The notes under the pieces are model-generated. The model was not told the DNA's origin. It worked only from the letters and a program-made list of their open reading frames with translations, and did not search any database. The translations under genes were made by a program, and so were the position numbers. Positions 23,827 through 32,804 of a DNA stretch of 64,000 nucleotides are shown here, one piece after another. The stretch lies in assembly GCA_005406025.1 (NCBI GenBank), contig BGZK01000010.1:372001-436000 (forward strand), given 5' to 3'. Each line of letters starts with the position of its first letter. Position 1 is the stretch's first letter. This DNA comes from Eumeta japonica (Eukaryota > Arthropoda > Insecta > Lepidoptera > Psychidae).

Positions 23827-25247
23827 TGAATATTGATTTCCGAATCTGTAAAATTTGATAGATAATATATGGACAGTCTATCAAATTTTACAAATTGCAT
23901 TTACGAATTACGTTTTTACTTTTAGTGCAATGCATCATAAGGCTGTATATGTGATCCCAATATTACAACAATTCAAGTTCTGAACAGTTGTATGCATATT
24001 TTAACCTTTTGTTGGCTATCTCAAATCTCAAGAAGCCCACTTTAGTCAAATTAGGGCAGTTGTTAACAAGTGATCAGACACAGAGACCTATTTTTATGTT
24101 CTGTCTAGTGAGTTTTTTAATAAAGTATATATCTGAACACTCTTGATTTATTGGTTGATTGCATTGTAATTGTATCACACTTTTCGATATACATATCACA
24201 TGGTTAGTGTCATGATAATGGTTGCATATGCAATTTTTTCTCACATATATACATACAAAAAACAACTGGTACAATTAATTATTACAAAACTACACTAACA
24301 GGTTTTATAACCATAGAGCACAATGATGAAACATAATCGAAATTGAATTTATGAATCCACTCCACTTGAGAGTAAGTCTACATTTGAATGTATAACTGCA
24401 TTCATGCTCAAAGTATACTTCTTGCTTGCTGCCAGAATCTGTATACCCACATACCAATTGTGGAAGGAAGCATTGAGGTTATTTTCTAATGACTACCCAT
24501 AAAATGAAACTATCCACTTGTTTATAAAGAAAATCTGATAAAATTAAAATTTCATTTTTATATATAGGCATTTCAGAATAAAAGTTAGGGTGTGACGTGA
24601 AAGAGGTTATTAGGATTATGTGAAGGGCAGCGGTTGTGAAAATGAAATTTATGTAGTTGTGTAGTGAAAAGTGAAGAAATTTTCTCAAAAGCTATACTCT
24701 TGTTAATGTGCATAAATGAATGTAATAAAGGGGAGCCTCATTACTATTTACCCTTTAAAAAATTCAGACCTTTACAGCTTTACTCCTCTCGCCCTAGTCT
24801 CACACATTTGCGTCCTACTAAATAAATAATATTACCCAATCTTTGTACGTCAATAACAATTTAAAAATCCATATAACAATTTCATAAACTAAAAGGCATG
24901 GGTTATACACGGAGTATATAGACTAAAATGCACTAAAACTTTGAAACCTCTAAAAAAAGGCACAGGAATTTTTATGTACTGTTTGTACGAGAAAGTTTTG
25001 ATAGATTACGGATGTTTAAATCAAAAAGTAAATGCCAATGTAGCTTCAATCATATGCAAAACAAAGAATTTGATGGATAATTAATTTAGGTATTATTATA
25101 TCCGCCCACGTTATTGTTTTGTATTATTATTGAAAGCGAAATTCAATGCATACGAAACCCACCAGGTGTGTCAACTGCAACATGGAAAGCTACAAGATTT
25201 CTAGCTTCCCTGCCTTCCTCTTGAACTAATTGTCTCACTTCTTCCAT
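3289..25247 (-). CDS. SCAPER: SCAPER, S-phase cyclin A-associated protein in the ER (5' part, 14 exons, runs off left edge)
   Basis: Known role of the family: an ER-associated, cytoplasm-facing protein that binds cyclin A/CDK2 and, in more recent work, links TTC5 to the CCR4-NOT deadenylase during tubulin mRNA autoregulation. Seen here: an N-terminal segment with [20 protein letters not shown], then the family hallmark [20 protein letters not shown] and the block [23 protein letters not shown] long Ser/Lys/Glu-rich disordered region follows (about residues 110-850), with a conserved [10 protein letters not shown] motif. A charged coiled-coil part (about 860-1240) includes [20 protein letters not shown], close to vertebrate SCAPER. 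Exons (minus strand): 25163-25247, 21436-21554, 18160-20730, 17365-17548, 16717-16792, 13567-13669, 10361-10450, 8963-9121, 7663-7833, 7006-7167, 5060-5117, 4901-4985, 3827-4556, 3289-3398. All have GT donors, AG acceptors and compatible phases. About 1,567 codons are visible; the C-terminal region is beyond base 1 or hidden. The start Met fits the family N terminus, but an upstream exon cannot be excluded. Confidence 0.93.
3827..4556 (-). CDS. SCAPER: SCAPER exon 13 with charged insertion
   Basis: 243 complete codons. The ends look conserved ([20 protein letters not shown] near the start, [20 protein letters not shown] at the end, the latter matching the vertebrate LDRTLGEITRILEKE). Between them is about 170 residues of Lys/Glu/Asp/Asn/Ser low complexity with a small cysteine-containing patch ([11 protein letters not shown]). 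Acceptor ttcaacag, donor AAG/GTATGT, phase 2 to 0. A long antisense ORF here is a composition effect. Confidence 0.9.
4901..4985 (-). CDS. SCAPER: SCAPER exon 12, basic helix
   Basis: Encodes [20 protein letters not shown] then LRQKLLSA. It matches the lysine-rich KKKAKKIKARM segment of vertebrate SCAPER. Acceptor tctccag, donor GC/GTAAGT, phase 1 to 2. Confidence 0.87.
5060..5117 (-). CDS. SCAPER: SCAPER exon 11
   Basis: Short exon coding [19 protein letters not shown]. Acceptor gttacag, donor ACAG/GTATAG, phase 0 to 1. Little similarity of its own; accepted for its splice sites and its exact phase fit with exons 10 and 12. Confidence 0.72.
5118..7005 (-). other. SCAPER intron 10, searched for a zinc-finger exon
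   Basis: The middle 800 bases are repeat family B. The two flanks (5118-5640 and 6441-7005) are AT-rich. No minus-strand stretch with two Cys and two His codons in C2H2 spacing and splice sites could be seen. Confidence 0.55.
5641..6440. repeat. Dispersed repeat family B, copy 1 (inside SCAPER intron 10)
   Basis: Bounded by an end containing gttttgccattttgg-like and ggaaccc sequence and an opposite end with a stretch like tgatggctttgtaacc and gagcatggttcc. The same internal blocks (cacttttt/ccatgttt, gcataccttcgtt-like, ttttgttatttaa) recur at 45595-46740 and 61395-62145 and in part at 21955-23100. No coding capacity; a non-autonomous element. Confidence 0.65.
7006..7167 (-). CDS. SCAPER: SCAPER exon 10, end of coiled-coil
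   Basis: 54 codons, Ala/Arg/Gln-rich: [20 protein letters not shown] and so on to TKATAPRQQ. Acceptor atgcag, donor CAG/GTTTGT, phase 0 to 0. In vertebrates the C2H2 finger follows soon after this point, but the next exon found here lacks one. Confidence 0.9.
7362..7391. repeat. Perfect 13-bp inverted repeat, 4-nt loop
   Basis: tgttgagtgacat, loop gtct, then its exact complement, within SCAPER intron 9. Could form a hairpin; no other feature nearby explains it. Confidence 0.85.
7663..7833 (-). CDS. SCAPER: SCAPER exon 9, coiled-coil
   Basis: 57 codons, including [20 protein letters not shown] and [15 protein letters not shown], matching the vertebrate RVEELLMKRKEQEARIEQQ region. Acceptor ttttag, donor AAG/GTAATC, phase 0 to 0. 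Confidence 0.94.
8963..9121 (-). CDS. SCAPER: SCAPER exon 8, most conserved coiled-coil block
   Basis: 53 codons beginning [20 protein letters not shown], then [18 protein letters not shown]. This is the best match in the gene to vertebrate SCAPER (IVKKAQEEEAKVNEIAFINT). Acceptor atacag, donor TTG/GTGAGT, phase 0 to 0. Confidence 0.95.
9443..9604. mobile_element. MITE family M, copy 1
   Basis: About 162 bp with terminal inverted repeats: acaatgcacgaaattctg at the left and cagaatttcatatgacgt at the right. Related copies are at 15744-15909 and 38404-38572. Lies in SCAPER intron 7. Confidence 0.75.
9885..10315 (+). pseudogene. LINE reverse transcriptase, C-terminal fragment
   Basis: The plus strand carries [20 protein letters not shown], then after frame breaks a [20 protein letters not shown] block. 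It is the same LINE family as 1255-1670, 28635-28730, 34010-34480, 44060-44545 and 57330-57470. Ends 46 bases from SCAPER exon 7. Confidence 0.72.
10361..10450 (-). CDS. SCAPER: SCAPER exon 7, coiled-coil
   Basis: Exactly 30 codons, [20 protein letters not shown] then [10 protein letters not shown]. Acceptor gttatag, donor AAG/GTAAAC. It continues the coiled coil of the neighbouring exons. Confidence 0.9.
10800..12080 (+). pseudogene. Jockey-like LINE ORF1 (gag) remnant
   Basis: Translating through frame breaks gives blocks typical of Jockey-clade ORF1: a segment like [20 protein letters not shown] and [20 protein letters not shown], then zinc-knuckle remnants ([28 protein letters not shown]). 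Several stops and shifts; not functional. It fills part of SCAPER intron 6 and is more GC-rich than its surroundings. Confidence 0.75.
12430..13358 (+). repeat. Dispersed lepidopteran repeat, second copy
   Basis: Same layout as 230-1216: gaaattttgcaaagggttcc, aattcaaccctaaagatg, and the ending cagaatcgtgggcaaaagct at 13336-13355. Frame-broken and non-coding. Confidence 0.6.
13567..13669 (-). CDS. SCAPER: SCAPER exon 6, coiled-coil
   Basis: Encodes [20 protein letters not shown] then [14 protein letters not shown], a charged coiled-coil segment. Acceptor ttcacag, donor AAG/GTAAAC, phase 2 to 0. Confidence 0.9.
14370..14392. repeat. 10-bp hairpin aatgtgggga
   Basis: aatgtgggga, tat, tccccacatt: a perfect inverted repeat. 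Another gtggggata copy lies about 30 bases upstream. In SCAPER intron 5. Confidence 0.8.
14560..14745 (+). repeat. Lepidopteran LINE 3'-end/SINE-like repeat
   Basis: Contains ccttcctaaagaccggcaac, ggggatgtaagtgttcaata and a cggcgatgatcatctac block, followed by an A-rich tail. I recognise this order from a repeat frequent in moth genomes; the class is not certain. Confidence 0.6.
14880..15480 (-). pseudogene. Mariner-like transposase remnant (N-terminal region)
   Basis: Minus-strand fragments in several frames, such as [12 protein letters not shown] and FENIVNEH, resemble the helix-turn-helix region of mariner-type transposases. Heavily mutated; family placement is tentative. Confidence 0.45.
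15744..15909. mobile_element. MITE family M, copy 2
   Basis: About 166 bp starting acagtacaacgcacgaaact and ending in the degenerate complement with gcagtttcgtaagtta. Lies in SCAPER intron 5. Confidence 0.78.
16717..16792 (-). CDS. SCAPER: SCAPER exon 5
   Basis: Encodes [20 protein letters not shown] then QEILKR. Acceptor attgtag, donor AAGAG/GTACTT, phase 1 to 2. Short and basic, aligned with the vertebrate HMHEKLSSPSRKR region. Confidence 0.85.
17365..17548 (-). CDS. SCAPER: SCAPER exon 4
   Basis: Encodes [20 protein letters not shown] followed by [20 protein letters not shown] and ARYPG. It corresponds to the vertebrate segment around MDWNDVLADYEARESW. Acceptor attttag, donor CCAG/GTAAGA, phase 0 to 1. 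Confidence 0.88.
18160..20730 (-). CDS. SCAPER: SCAPER exon 3, long disordered-region exon
   Basis: A single 857-codon exon, phase 0 on both sides (acceptor ttcag/GTTGG, donor GAG/GTAATT). It begins [20 protein letters not shown], continuing the SCAPER N-terminal domain, and holds [16 protein letters not shown] and [13 protein letters not shown] Ser/Pro tract with four GKxSP repeats follows, then a long acidic/basic low-complexity stretch, the conserved [10 protein letters not shown] motif, and a final acidic helix region ending [12 protein letters not shown] that matches the vertebrate IETDND segment. It is unusually long for an internal exon. Confidence 0.92.
21436..21554 (-). CDS. SCAPER: SCAPER exon 2
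   Basis: Encodes the conserved [19 protein letters not shown] block and ends at a perfect GCT/GTAAGT donor in phase 0. The start is uncertain. The acceptor at ctag/AAGAG (exon start 21554) fits the phase of exon 1. An acceptor with a more usual context (attcag, exon start 21603) also fits the phase but would run into a stop codon unless the frame shifts. Confidence 0.82.
21955..23100. repeat. Family B copy 2, split by nested insertions
   Basis: 21965-22053 matches the gagcatg...ttattacaaagaaatgcacca part of family B, and 23010-23060 continues it with attgttacactttttcatg. Between them lie the foldback element and another repeat (22540-23008) containing gataaacctacaaagttt and gtgggtcaaaatcaag. 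Confidence 0.6.
22069..22361. mobile_element. Foldback element with ~100-bp inverted arms
   Basis: The left arm (22069-22172) and right arm (22264-22361) are inverted copies at roughly 85% identity by eye, spacer about 90 bp. Shared blocks include tataggaata, aaaaagtg and attgtgaaaaaaa. It sits inside a copy of repeat family B, whose halves are found before 22053 and after about 23010. In SCAPER intron 1. Confidence 0.75.
23455..23503. repeat. (TA)n microsatellite
   Basis: Uninterrupted AT dinucleotides for about 48 bases. The YIYIYI ORF across it is an artefact. Confidence 0.95.
23761..23821. repeat. (TA)n microsatellite
   Basis: About 60 bases of AT dinucleotides, 260 bases from the first tract. 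Followed directly by a 16-bp inverted repeat at 23847-23892. Confidence 0.95.
23847..23892. repeat. 16-bp inverted repeat, 14-nt loop
   Basis: tgtaaaatttgataga at 23847-23862 and its exact complement at 23877-23892. Next to the second TA tract. Confidence 0.85.
25163..25247 (-). CDS. SCAPER: SCAPER exon 1 (start codon)
   Basis: ATG at 25247-25245, one base after a possible AG acceptor (tttag/g), so a 5' noncoding exon probably lies upstream. Encodes [20 protein letters not shown] and ends at a G/GTGGGT donor in phase 1. It aligns with the first conserved helix of SCAPER proteins. Confidence 0.8.
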
Positions 25248-25248
25248 C

Positions 25249-26844
25249 CTAAATAAACACAAAAATAAAGTATTTCACAACACAACGCACATCAGACATT
25301 TGAGCGTTCCTCGTTAGTCTCTGGGTCCATCAACACTTTTTACACACATTTTAAAAACTACACATTATTTAGAAAAAAACCAAAGCCATAAATATATGAA
25401 AATGTTATACAAATATTGGTACTTCTGGTATTTCCATAACAATTTTCGTTTGACAGCCAGCCGTTTGTAAATTTGTTGCCAGATTAAAAAAAAAATTGAA
25501 TAAGAAATGTTGCTAAAGTTTGATAACTTATTTTAGTATTATGACATAAAAAAATTATAACAATTTGTGAATTATCTGTAATTACGGCTGACGATTCAAA
25601 GATGCTTAATATAATAGTATATATTTTATTGCTAACAATAAGCCAGACGTGTTCTGTGTGAATAGTATTTTTTTTAAATCAGCAATAGATTTATCTATGA
25701 TAACAATTTGACAATTGTTAACAAAAGTTACGGAAAAGAAAAACTTTAAAAAGTGAACTACATTGTGTAAAATCCTCTTATTAACAAAAGGAGAAATACT
25801 CTCGCATTTGTTTATTTAATTAACCCTTGGTTTTGGAAAATTCTATAGTTTTTAAGTATAGCCCATAAAAATTGGTGTTAAAATTTTGTTACAAATTAAG
25901 AAATACGTGTTTTAGTGTTTTTGGAAACCTGACCCCTAGTAAAGAGTGAAACAAGGTAAAAGGTTATATGCAAGGTAAAAGTTTCTTTTAATTTTGTAGT
26001 CAAATAATTTTAAAATGTAAGACCCTTAAGTATAAAACCAATCACGCATTAGATAAAACGTATGGAGAGGGGGATCGAGATCGGAATAAAGAGTAGAAGC
26101 TACATTAAGATTGGGATTGTAATTTAAAACGAGACCGATGTTATCGCGTATATTATTTCAATGAATAAAATATGTTTGTAACTATTGTTGATCAATATAA
26201 TATTAGATAGATTCACAAAGTAATTAAGATTGCCTTATGATGGGTATACCGAGCGAGTCTGTAGTTACAACGAGAGTAGCCTGTCCCGCGCACCCCATAA
26301 TTGATGGCCGTTGTTAATATATGCGTTAAGAACCAGAATTGTATCAAGTAGTAAAATCCGAATTTATTGACGGAGATTTTCATATACATGAAATATAAAG
26401 GAATTCATTCTATAACTATGCGAACGAAATAACAAACTAAAACTAGCTTATTAATAAACCTTTCAATCATTAGTGGATAAATAAAAATTATTATATTTAA
26501 TTCCTCAAATTATTCATTCGAAAAAAATGTATTAAGTTTCATTATCATTTCACTACTTTTTGTAAAGATCGAATCAACAGAACTGAAGTTATCTTCAAGA
26601 AAACACATAAGCGTTTTCCTACTTAACTCTTAGAACGAGATTCGCTCACTTAATAAAAATAGATATTAATGTGTATATAAAATATATACAATAGATTAAA
26701 TTATAAGATATAAGTTAGATGATAAAATTCGTCGTAAGAACCGTAAATGCGTATATTTAAATTAGTGCGGAAACTCATAGGTGAGTATTCACCTTCCTTA
26801 ACAGTATCCACTCTACAGTGAACTGTAACTTATATTTGTACAAA
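25249..26844. other. SCAPER upstream flank
   Basis: AT-rich, no exon recognised. A GATCGG-type purine-rich patch at 26060-26150 marks a repeat. The SCAPER promoter and 5' noncoding exon are probably in or beyond this stretch but cannot be located. Confidence 0.5.
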
Positions 26845-27290
26845 TACAGGATGAAATCGATCGTGCGTTTTTCCGCAAAATTTTCATAATATCCTTCTTT
26901 TAAAGAACAACATTACCAAAGTAACTATAAAAAAATTATATTATTGAAAATATTCCTATAAAAAAATGAGCCGTTACGGGACGCCTGGCAGATGTGAAAC
27001 ATCGAGTTTGTAGAAGCAATATGCATTAAAGACAATATTACGACAGGAACTAAATTAGCATAATGGAAAAAATAAATATGACGGATTTTTTACAGAAAAT
27101 AATGACTATTCATTTAATAAACATTTATTTTAATAAATACAAAAATTCAATTTTAATTTCAAGTTGCCACAACTCAATTCGTTTCATCTTTGTCTTCAGT
27201 AATAGTTATATTCGATGTTTCCTCTGACAGTATTACATCAATAATATAAAAATACAACCATATTAATCAAAATGTAGTAATGTGTACGGT

Positions 27291-27550
27291 GTGGCGACGG
27301 GTCACCACGCTATATTATATATATATATATATAGTCCACAGGTAGTAGTTTGTACGATGTGGCGACGCGTCGTCATGCGCAAGCGACTGTGCAACTCCCT
27401 TTTCGCTCGGTTTGATGGTGCTGTTTACTACGGTATACATTTTGACCATATATACCATTGTATATCGTGGCGACCCGTCACCACACAGTGCACTCTATGA
27501 TAAATAGACTGTATATATATACCTTTGTATAGCGTGGCGACTGTCGCCAC
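27291..27550. repeat. Four spaced GTGGCGAC palindromes
   Basis: Near-palindromes at 27291-27308, 27359-27376, 27467-27484 and 27534-27550, each GTGGCGAC, one or two bases, then GTCRCCAC or a close variant. The last is a perfect 8-1-8 palindrome. Between them are tatatata tracts and similar words (gtacgRtgtgg). Not a tandem array, since the spacings differ. Confidence 0.85.
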
Positions 27551-28634
27551 CACGGCAAGCGTTGCCACGCCAACAATCTGGTTTACCCTGCGTCTATAGA
27601 TGTTTCACATCAATAATATAAAACAATTTAGACACAACCTAAGTAAATGTTTGGCCAGAGCGCTATCGCGAGCGCCGTACAAGACGCCGCGCGCCGTCTG
27701 CGACGTGAAGCGTGCCTCGAGCACGAGACAACTTGAATTCCCGCCCCGGGTTCGTACTTTAAAATGTATTATTTTAAAAAAAATCAAGACTTTTACGTAC
27801 AGATAAAACTTGATATTGTCAGTGTCGCCGAAGTTATTATGACATTAGTCTCTGATTTTCCACGAGTTTCACTCACTAAACTTTACATCGAAATTCACTG
27901 AACAAACAAGATAAACTAAGACAAATTATCGCGTAAACAATATTTTACACAACTTACGGATTCGCAGGCAACAATGTCGCCTCTGCAAACTCTCCAACAA
28001 TAAATCATGTTTGTGTATTCGATAAAAGTGAAAGGCATTATTATTAAACAGTTAATTATTAATCACACACAATCTTAGTTTCAAAACTCAACATCGTAAA
28101 TGTAACACTTTATAACAAAATACCTAGTCTCGTTATCCGTGCGCGGCGTTCCACAGCGCGTCTTCTATGTATTCATATTCATCTTTGAGCATGTCAACCC
28201 GTGTCGACGCGCCGCGTTTCATTGCCGCCTGTATGCACTGGGTCTCTAATGACGGGGTGGGCGGGATTGCCGGGGGCGCGGGGTTGGGGCACATCGTGTA
28301 CGCATCACCTAAAAGCCATCACCATCGAGCGTCATGGTCGATTGTTGGCAATCGCGTTACGCCCCATGACTGTAGTCATCCTTGTGCGACCGACTACACA
28401 ATTGCCAATGTTCAGTTGTAGCATTCCCTAAATGAAAGATGAACGTCGAATTGGTTGGAGCAGTTGCTATTTATCTTTTGAGTGCATATAGATATTATGT
28501 AAATATATATTCTCATAAACTAATTAAGAACCAGCTGAGACAAATAAAATGGTGGATATTGACTACTTACTGTAGGAGAACAACATAGAGCGCAATTTAT
28601 ATTATAAATATTTAATATATTTCAAATTAATACT

Positions 28635-28730
28635 TCGTTCAGTAAAGCAAGAGAGATACGTAAAGATCGTATCATATGGAAATTTATATATAGTCTTTGC
28701 CTACCCTTCTAGGAAATGAGGGGTTTAAAT
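28635..28730 (+). pseudogene. LINE reverse transcriptase 3' tip
   Basis: gagatacgtaaagatcgtat followed by ctttgcctacccttctagg is the very end of the same LINE family as at 9885-10315. Confidence 0.6.
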
Positions 28731-30108
28731 AATATAAAATAATAATAATTATAATTATTATATATTCTACAAATATTTTATTTATAAGTATATACATTTT
28801 ATAGTTTTATTTTTTGGCAGTGAATTCTATCTCCTTTTACAAGCGTGTTATTTATTCAGCGATCAATCGCGCACTGAGGATTCGGCAATCGATGCGCATC
28901 CGCAAATAAGCTCAATTCACTTTGATGTTTGGTCGAAAACCGCCAACGCGGCCATTATCGACAATCGCTCGCAATCATGGCTCACTATACGAAATTGTGT
29001 TCTATACACTACGGTAACTGTCGAGGACTGGCAATGATGGGCTATGGTGAAGAGGAGGCATAAGGATATATATCGAGAGATTACACCTAGGTGTTTTAAC
29101 CTATTTTTTTCAGGAACGGCTGCTTCCGTCACGGCTACCAATGACTATGGTTTCTTTGACAAAGTTGTTCTAAAAAAGAAGGAGGTTATGAATATTTGCG
29201 CGACGATGCATAATCGATTCCATACGGTATACATCTAACTCGTTAGGATCATGTCGAACATATTCTATGTGGCGACCTACGACGTAAGTGCGAAACTTTA
29301 AAAACTGTTCTGAAAAGAACTACGACACGCCCGTAGAAATTGCGAGCTACATGATCGAACGCTGCATCGCATACGCCATCACCTCACCACAACATTCCTC
29401 GCGCGTAGCTCCGATGTCAAGACGCAACCGCCCGCCGCGACATCCGTCGACCGTCTAAACAAGCAAAACGACGGCGGGGTTATGTAAACTACGACGTACG
29501 CATGAGCTTTGTGATACACCCGGCGTTGATCACCGGTACGAAGACAATCGAAAATAATTGAAACAATTGAAAAACAATTGGCGCATTAATGATCGTTTCT
29601 ATTGGTGAAAACTCTGGATTTTTTGATTGACGGATTTTGTGAATCCGTTGTTCGCGGAATAATATATAAGACTAAACCTATTGACAATATAATCCATACA
29701 GTTACTAACTGTTGCATTGAAAACAACCCAGCGTCCTTTTCCGCCATATTCTAAATGAACAGAATTAAAATTAAATGTTACATTTTTTTAATTGAAAAGG
29801 AATACATTTAGTTTTGGTACACCCGAAAGTTATCGACCAACAAAATATTAGGTTTGTAAAAAACTAAATTGCTTACCTTTTTGGGCAACGTCCTCATAAG
29901 CAGTTCAAAATTTATATTTCAGCAATGCGCCATATTATGGTCACCATATAGATTTTCATGTGACGTCATCTAACTTCAGATACCTAGGCTGATATAAGGT
30001 ATCGAACAATATATACTTCATTTGTTGAAATTATTTAAATGTTTAATTAATTGTAGTGTCATTGCTATATAAATCGGAAAAATATTAGGTACTTATTTTT
30101 GACATATA

Positions 30109-31837
30109 CAAGGTGGTCCTGATGTTTTCCATTAACTTTGCTAAACGATAATACTAATGATCTAAATCGAAACTTATTATTGTTAATAAAAATGCTTTAT
30201 TAAAGTTTTTTTTTTCGTACAAAAAAGAACTTCTAGCGAGACATACCTGTATAAACGGTTTATAAAGGGATAATATCAGTGATCCAACGCGGTGATATTA
30301 TATCACCGCGTTGGATAGACAAGAATTACAACTAATCCATTTTAAAAATGTGCGTACCCTCATACACTTAATCAAGATCAAAGTTTCTATGGTTTATGTT
30401 ATTAATTTATTTGCTAAGAATAAAGCTATGTTTATAAAATAAAAGATGATTTTAATAAAAGATAAAAAGGTTTATAAAATGAACTTTTAAATTGCAATCT
30501 GCTTCAAAATAGCCTGCTTCATTTTTATACAAAAACTTGATCTAATTCTTAGTTGACTATTTAAATTTACGGTAATATTTTTCATTTCCGTGGCAGCTTC
30601 TTGGATTCTAACCAGTAACTGATGCCGCGACTCGACGGGTTTTGAGTACTTTTTTAATGTCCCCTATACATGAAAATCTAAAGGTGTTAAACCTGGAGAC
30701 TTGGCCGGCCATGCTAAGACAGAACTCCCTCGGACAATACGTCGGGGACATGCAGAGCGAAGATATGCACGTACCTAAGACCAGTAATGTACTGAAGCGC
30801 CATTGTGTTGTATTCATATATTCGTAATGTTTGTAGATCTATGTCTTCAAAAAATTCCAAATCGCTCATAGTCCTCAAAAATGATGAATAACTTACAGCA
30901 TTTAGACGGCGTGGTATTTCTACTGGACCAATTAACATATTATTAAAGATGCCAGCTCACATGTTTATTACAAATTCCCTCTGATGTGATGTTTCCCATA
31001 CAGCTTTTGGGTTTTACGGAAGCTATTGGGGAAGGTTTTTGAGTTAAATGCTCCTGCTCTTGCACACTGTGCTTCGTTTATCCACGATTTTTTTCTTAAA
31101 AATATAGGCTCTCCTTGAAGACGTTCATTTGTGGATAGCAGTCATTGCGCTTTTCGATAATGGTGTCAATGTAAATTATACCCTTTCAAGAGTCTCCACA
31201 CGAAATTATGACTCACGCCTACTAGTGTTGCAATGTGTCTTGCAGATATGGTTGAATCTTCAATAATCAGGATCATGATCCTAGTTTTATGATACTTTGT
31301 TAAATTAATAATTCTTTAGGATATTTTCGTTGATAACCGCGCACAGCTTTAGCTACATTGCCATTGCATAATTGAGTATCGGCTCGATGTTGAGACAGAT
31401 AAATGAATATCGGCTCCATGTTGAGGTGGATAAATGTACGGCATATGAAGGAAATAACATAATAATGAACAAGTAAATAATCAATACAATTAGAAAATAG
31501 AACAATAAACAAAATAACAAATTTGACAATTAATGAATAAACGGATAAACAAGATTAACAATGACGAAATTTAACTGTAAACGAGACGAACGAATACAAC
31601 AGATAGTTCACTAAAACTAGTACTGTAGTAAGGTAGAGACACGACTCAAGGGGAGGGATGCATGATGAAGCGATAACATTGCTGTATAAAGTATACACTT
31701 ACCATAAGCATATTTTTTTAATATTTGAATATCTTGGTGACGAAGCATTTTCCGTTACATGTTCCTTAAGAAATTTTGATACACATTATTAGCATTGTTA
31801 TTTGCCGAAATTAATGGAGAACATCAGGAGTACCTTG
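30109..31837 (-). mobile_element. Tc1/mariner-superfamily transposon with both terminal repeats, transposase decayed
   Basis: Inverted ends: caaggtggtcctgatgtttt at 30109 and the complement of caaggtactcctgatgttct ending at 31837, both continuing into tccattaa. Each end is flanked by TA, the target site of this superfamily. Length 1,729 bp. Minus-strand fragments include VEIPRRLNAVSYSSFLRT and a broken pattern like VLAWPAKSPGLTPLDF, the DDE catalytic region of a transposase. Stops and shifts make it inactive. Confidence 0.85.
30282..30316. repeat. Perfect 16-bp palindrome, 3-nt loop
   Basis: atccaacgcggtgata, tta, then its exact complement. Lies inside the Tc1/mariner element near its left end. 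Such a perfect stem in a decayed element stands out. Confidence 0.9.
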
Positions 31838-32247
31838 TATGTATATTAGATAACTATTTTACTTCGTTTGATGTACTTATGGCGTACTGTCTAAGCTAAC
31901 TAGAGGATTTTTGCATTATCTTATTCCCATCCGAAACACGTTTTTTCAATTTTTAGTTCTTAAATGTTTGTTTTGTCTGCAATTACATTTTTAGTCATTT
32001 AGTATTTTTGGGTAGCTCTGCCTTTATTTTAATTTTTTAATTACGTAACATTTTAAACAATAGTGTTCTTCAATGTTTTAGTTTTTATGTCGTATCTAAG
32101 TTTACATCACAATATCTACTTTCCCAGAAAATTATATAGAACACAATAAATACTGGAGAGCTATTGAAAACTTGCAGAACGTCAACAAGAATTAACAAAC
32201 TCAACTATGCTTTAATGACTATGATTACGTCACAACGAAACAGAAAC
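31838..32247. other. AT-rich spacer
   Basis: No gene or recognised repeat between the transposon and the minisatellite. Confidence 0.6.
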
Positions 32248-32668
32248 GTTAAGGAATATTGCTTGAGATATTAAAACATTACCAAATAAGTTAAGGAATA
32301 TTGCTTGAAATATTAAAACATTACCAAATAAGTTAAGGAATATTGCTTGAAATATTAAAACATTACCAAATAAGTTAAGGAATATTGCTTGAGATATTAA
32401 AACATTACCAAATAAGTTAAGGAATATTGCTTGAAATATTAAAACATTACCAAATAAGTTAAGGAATATTGCTTGAGATATTAATACATTACCAAATAAG
32501 TTAAGGAATATTGCTTGAAATATTAAAACATTACTAAATAAGTTAAGGAATATTGCTTGACATATTAAAACATTACCAAATAAGTTAAGGAATATTGCTT
32601 GAAATATTAAAACATTACCAAATAAGTTAAGGAATATTGCTTGAAATATTAAAACATTACCAAATAAT
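32248..32668. repeat. Minisatellite, 10 copies of a 42-bp unit
   Basis: Ten contiguous copies of a 42-bp unit (gttaaggaatattgcttgag plus 22 more bases) with a few substitutions. Because 42 is divisible by 3, one minus-strand frame stays open through all copies (14-residue repeat GNVLIFQAIFLNLF). Not a CRISPR array: there are no spacers. Confidence 0.95.
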
Positions 32669-32804
32669 ACTTCCACAACATTCCAACAATATTTGGTGTC
32701 ATATGAGTACAGTCAATTTCTAATAACTTTTTAAAAGTATAATTTTGGTTATGGTTTTTTATTTGTATTCCATAACACATTATTTGTTAAAGATTTCCCC
32801 TAGA

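Larger units (their letters stand above)
26848..29240 (+). repeat. Large unidentified repeat R, copy 1
   Basis: Three parts match 34575-35945 in the same order: aatcgatcgtgcg...ccaaagtaactata (26848-26950), a roughly 450-bp block with cgcgtaaacaatattttac and caacaataaatcatgttt (27640-28130), and a block with caatgactatggtttctttg (29075-29235). Identity is about 75-80% by eye. About 690 bp in this copy (26950-27640), including the GTGGCGAC cluster, has no match in the other copy. CpG-rich compared with its surroundings. No ORF recognised. Confidence 0.7.

Noticed and set aside
32230..32676. 148-codon ORF as a repeat protein, or the array as CRISPR
   Set aside because: Contiguous 42-bp units with no spacers; the ORF exists only because 42 is a multiple of 3.
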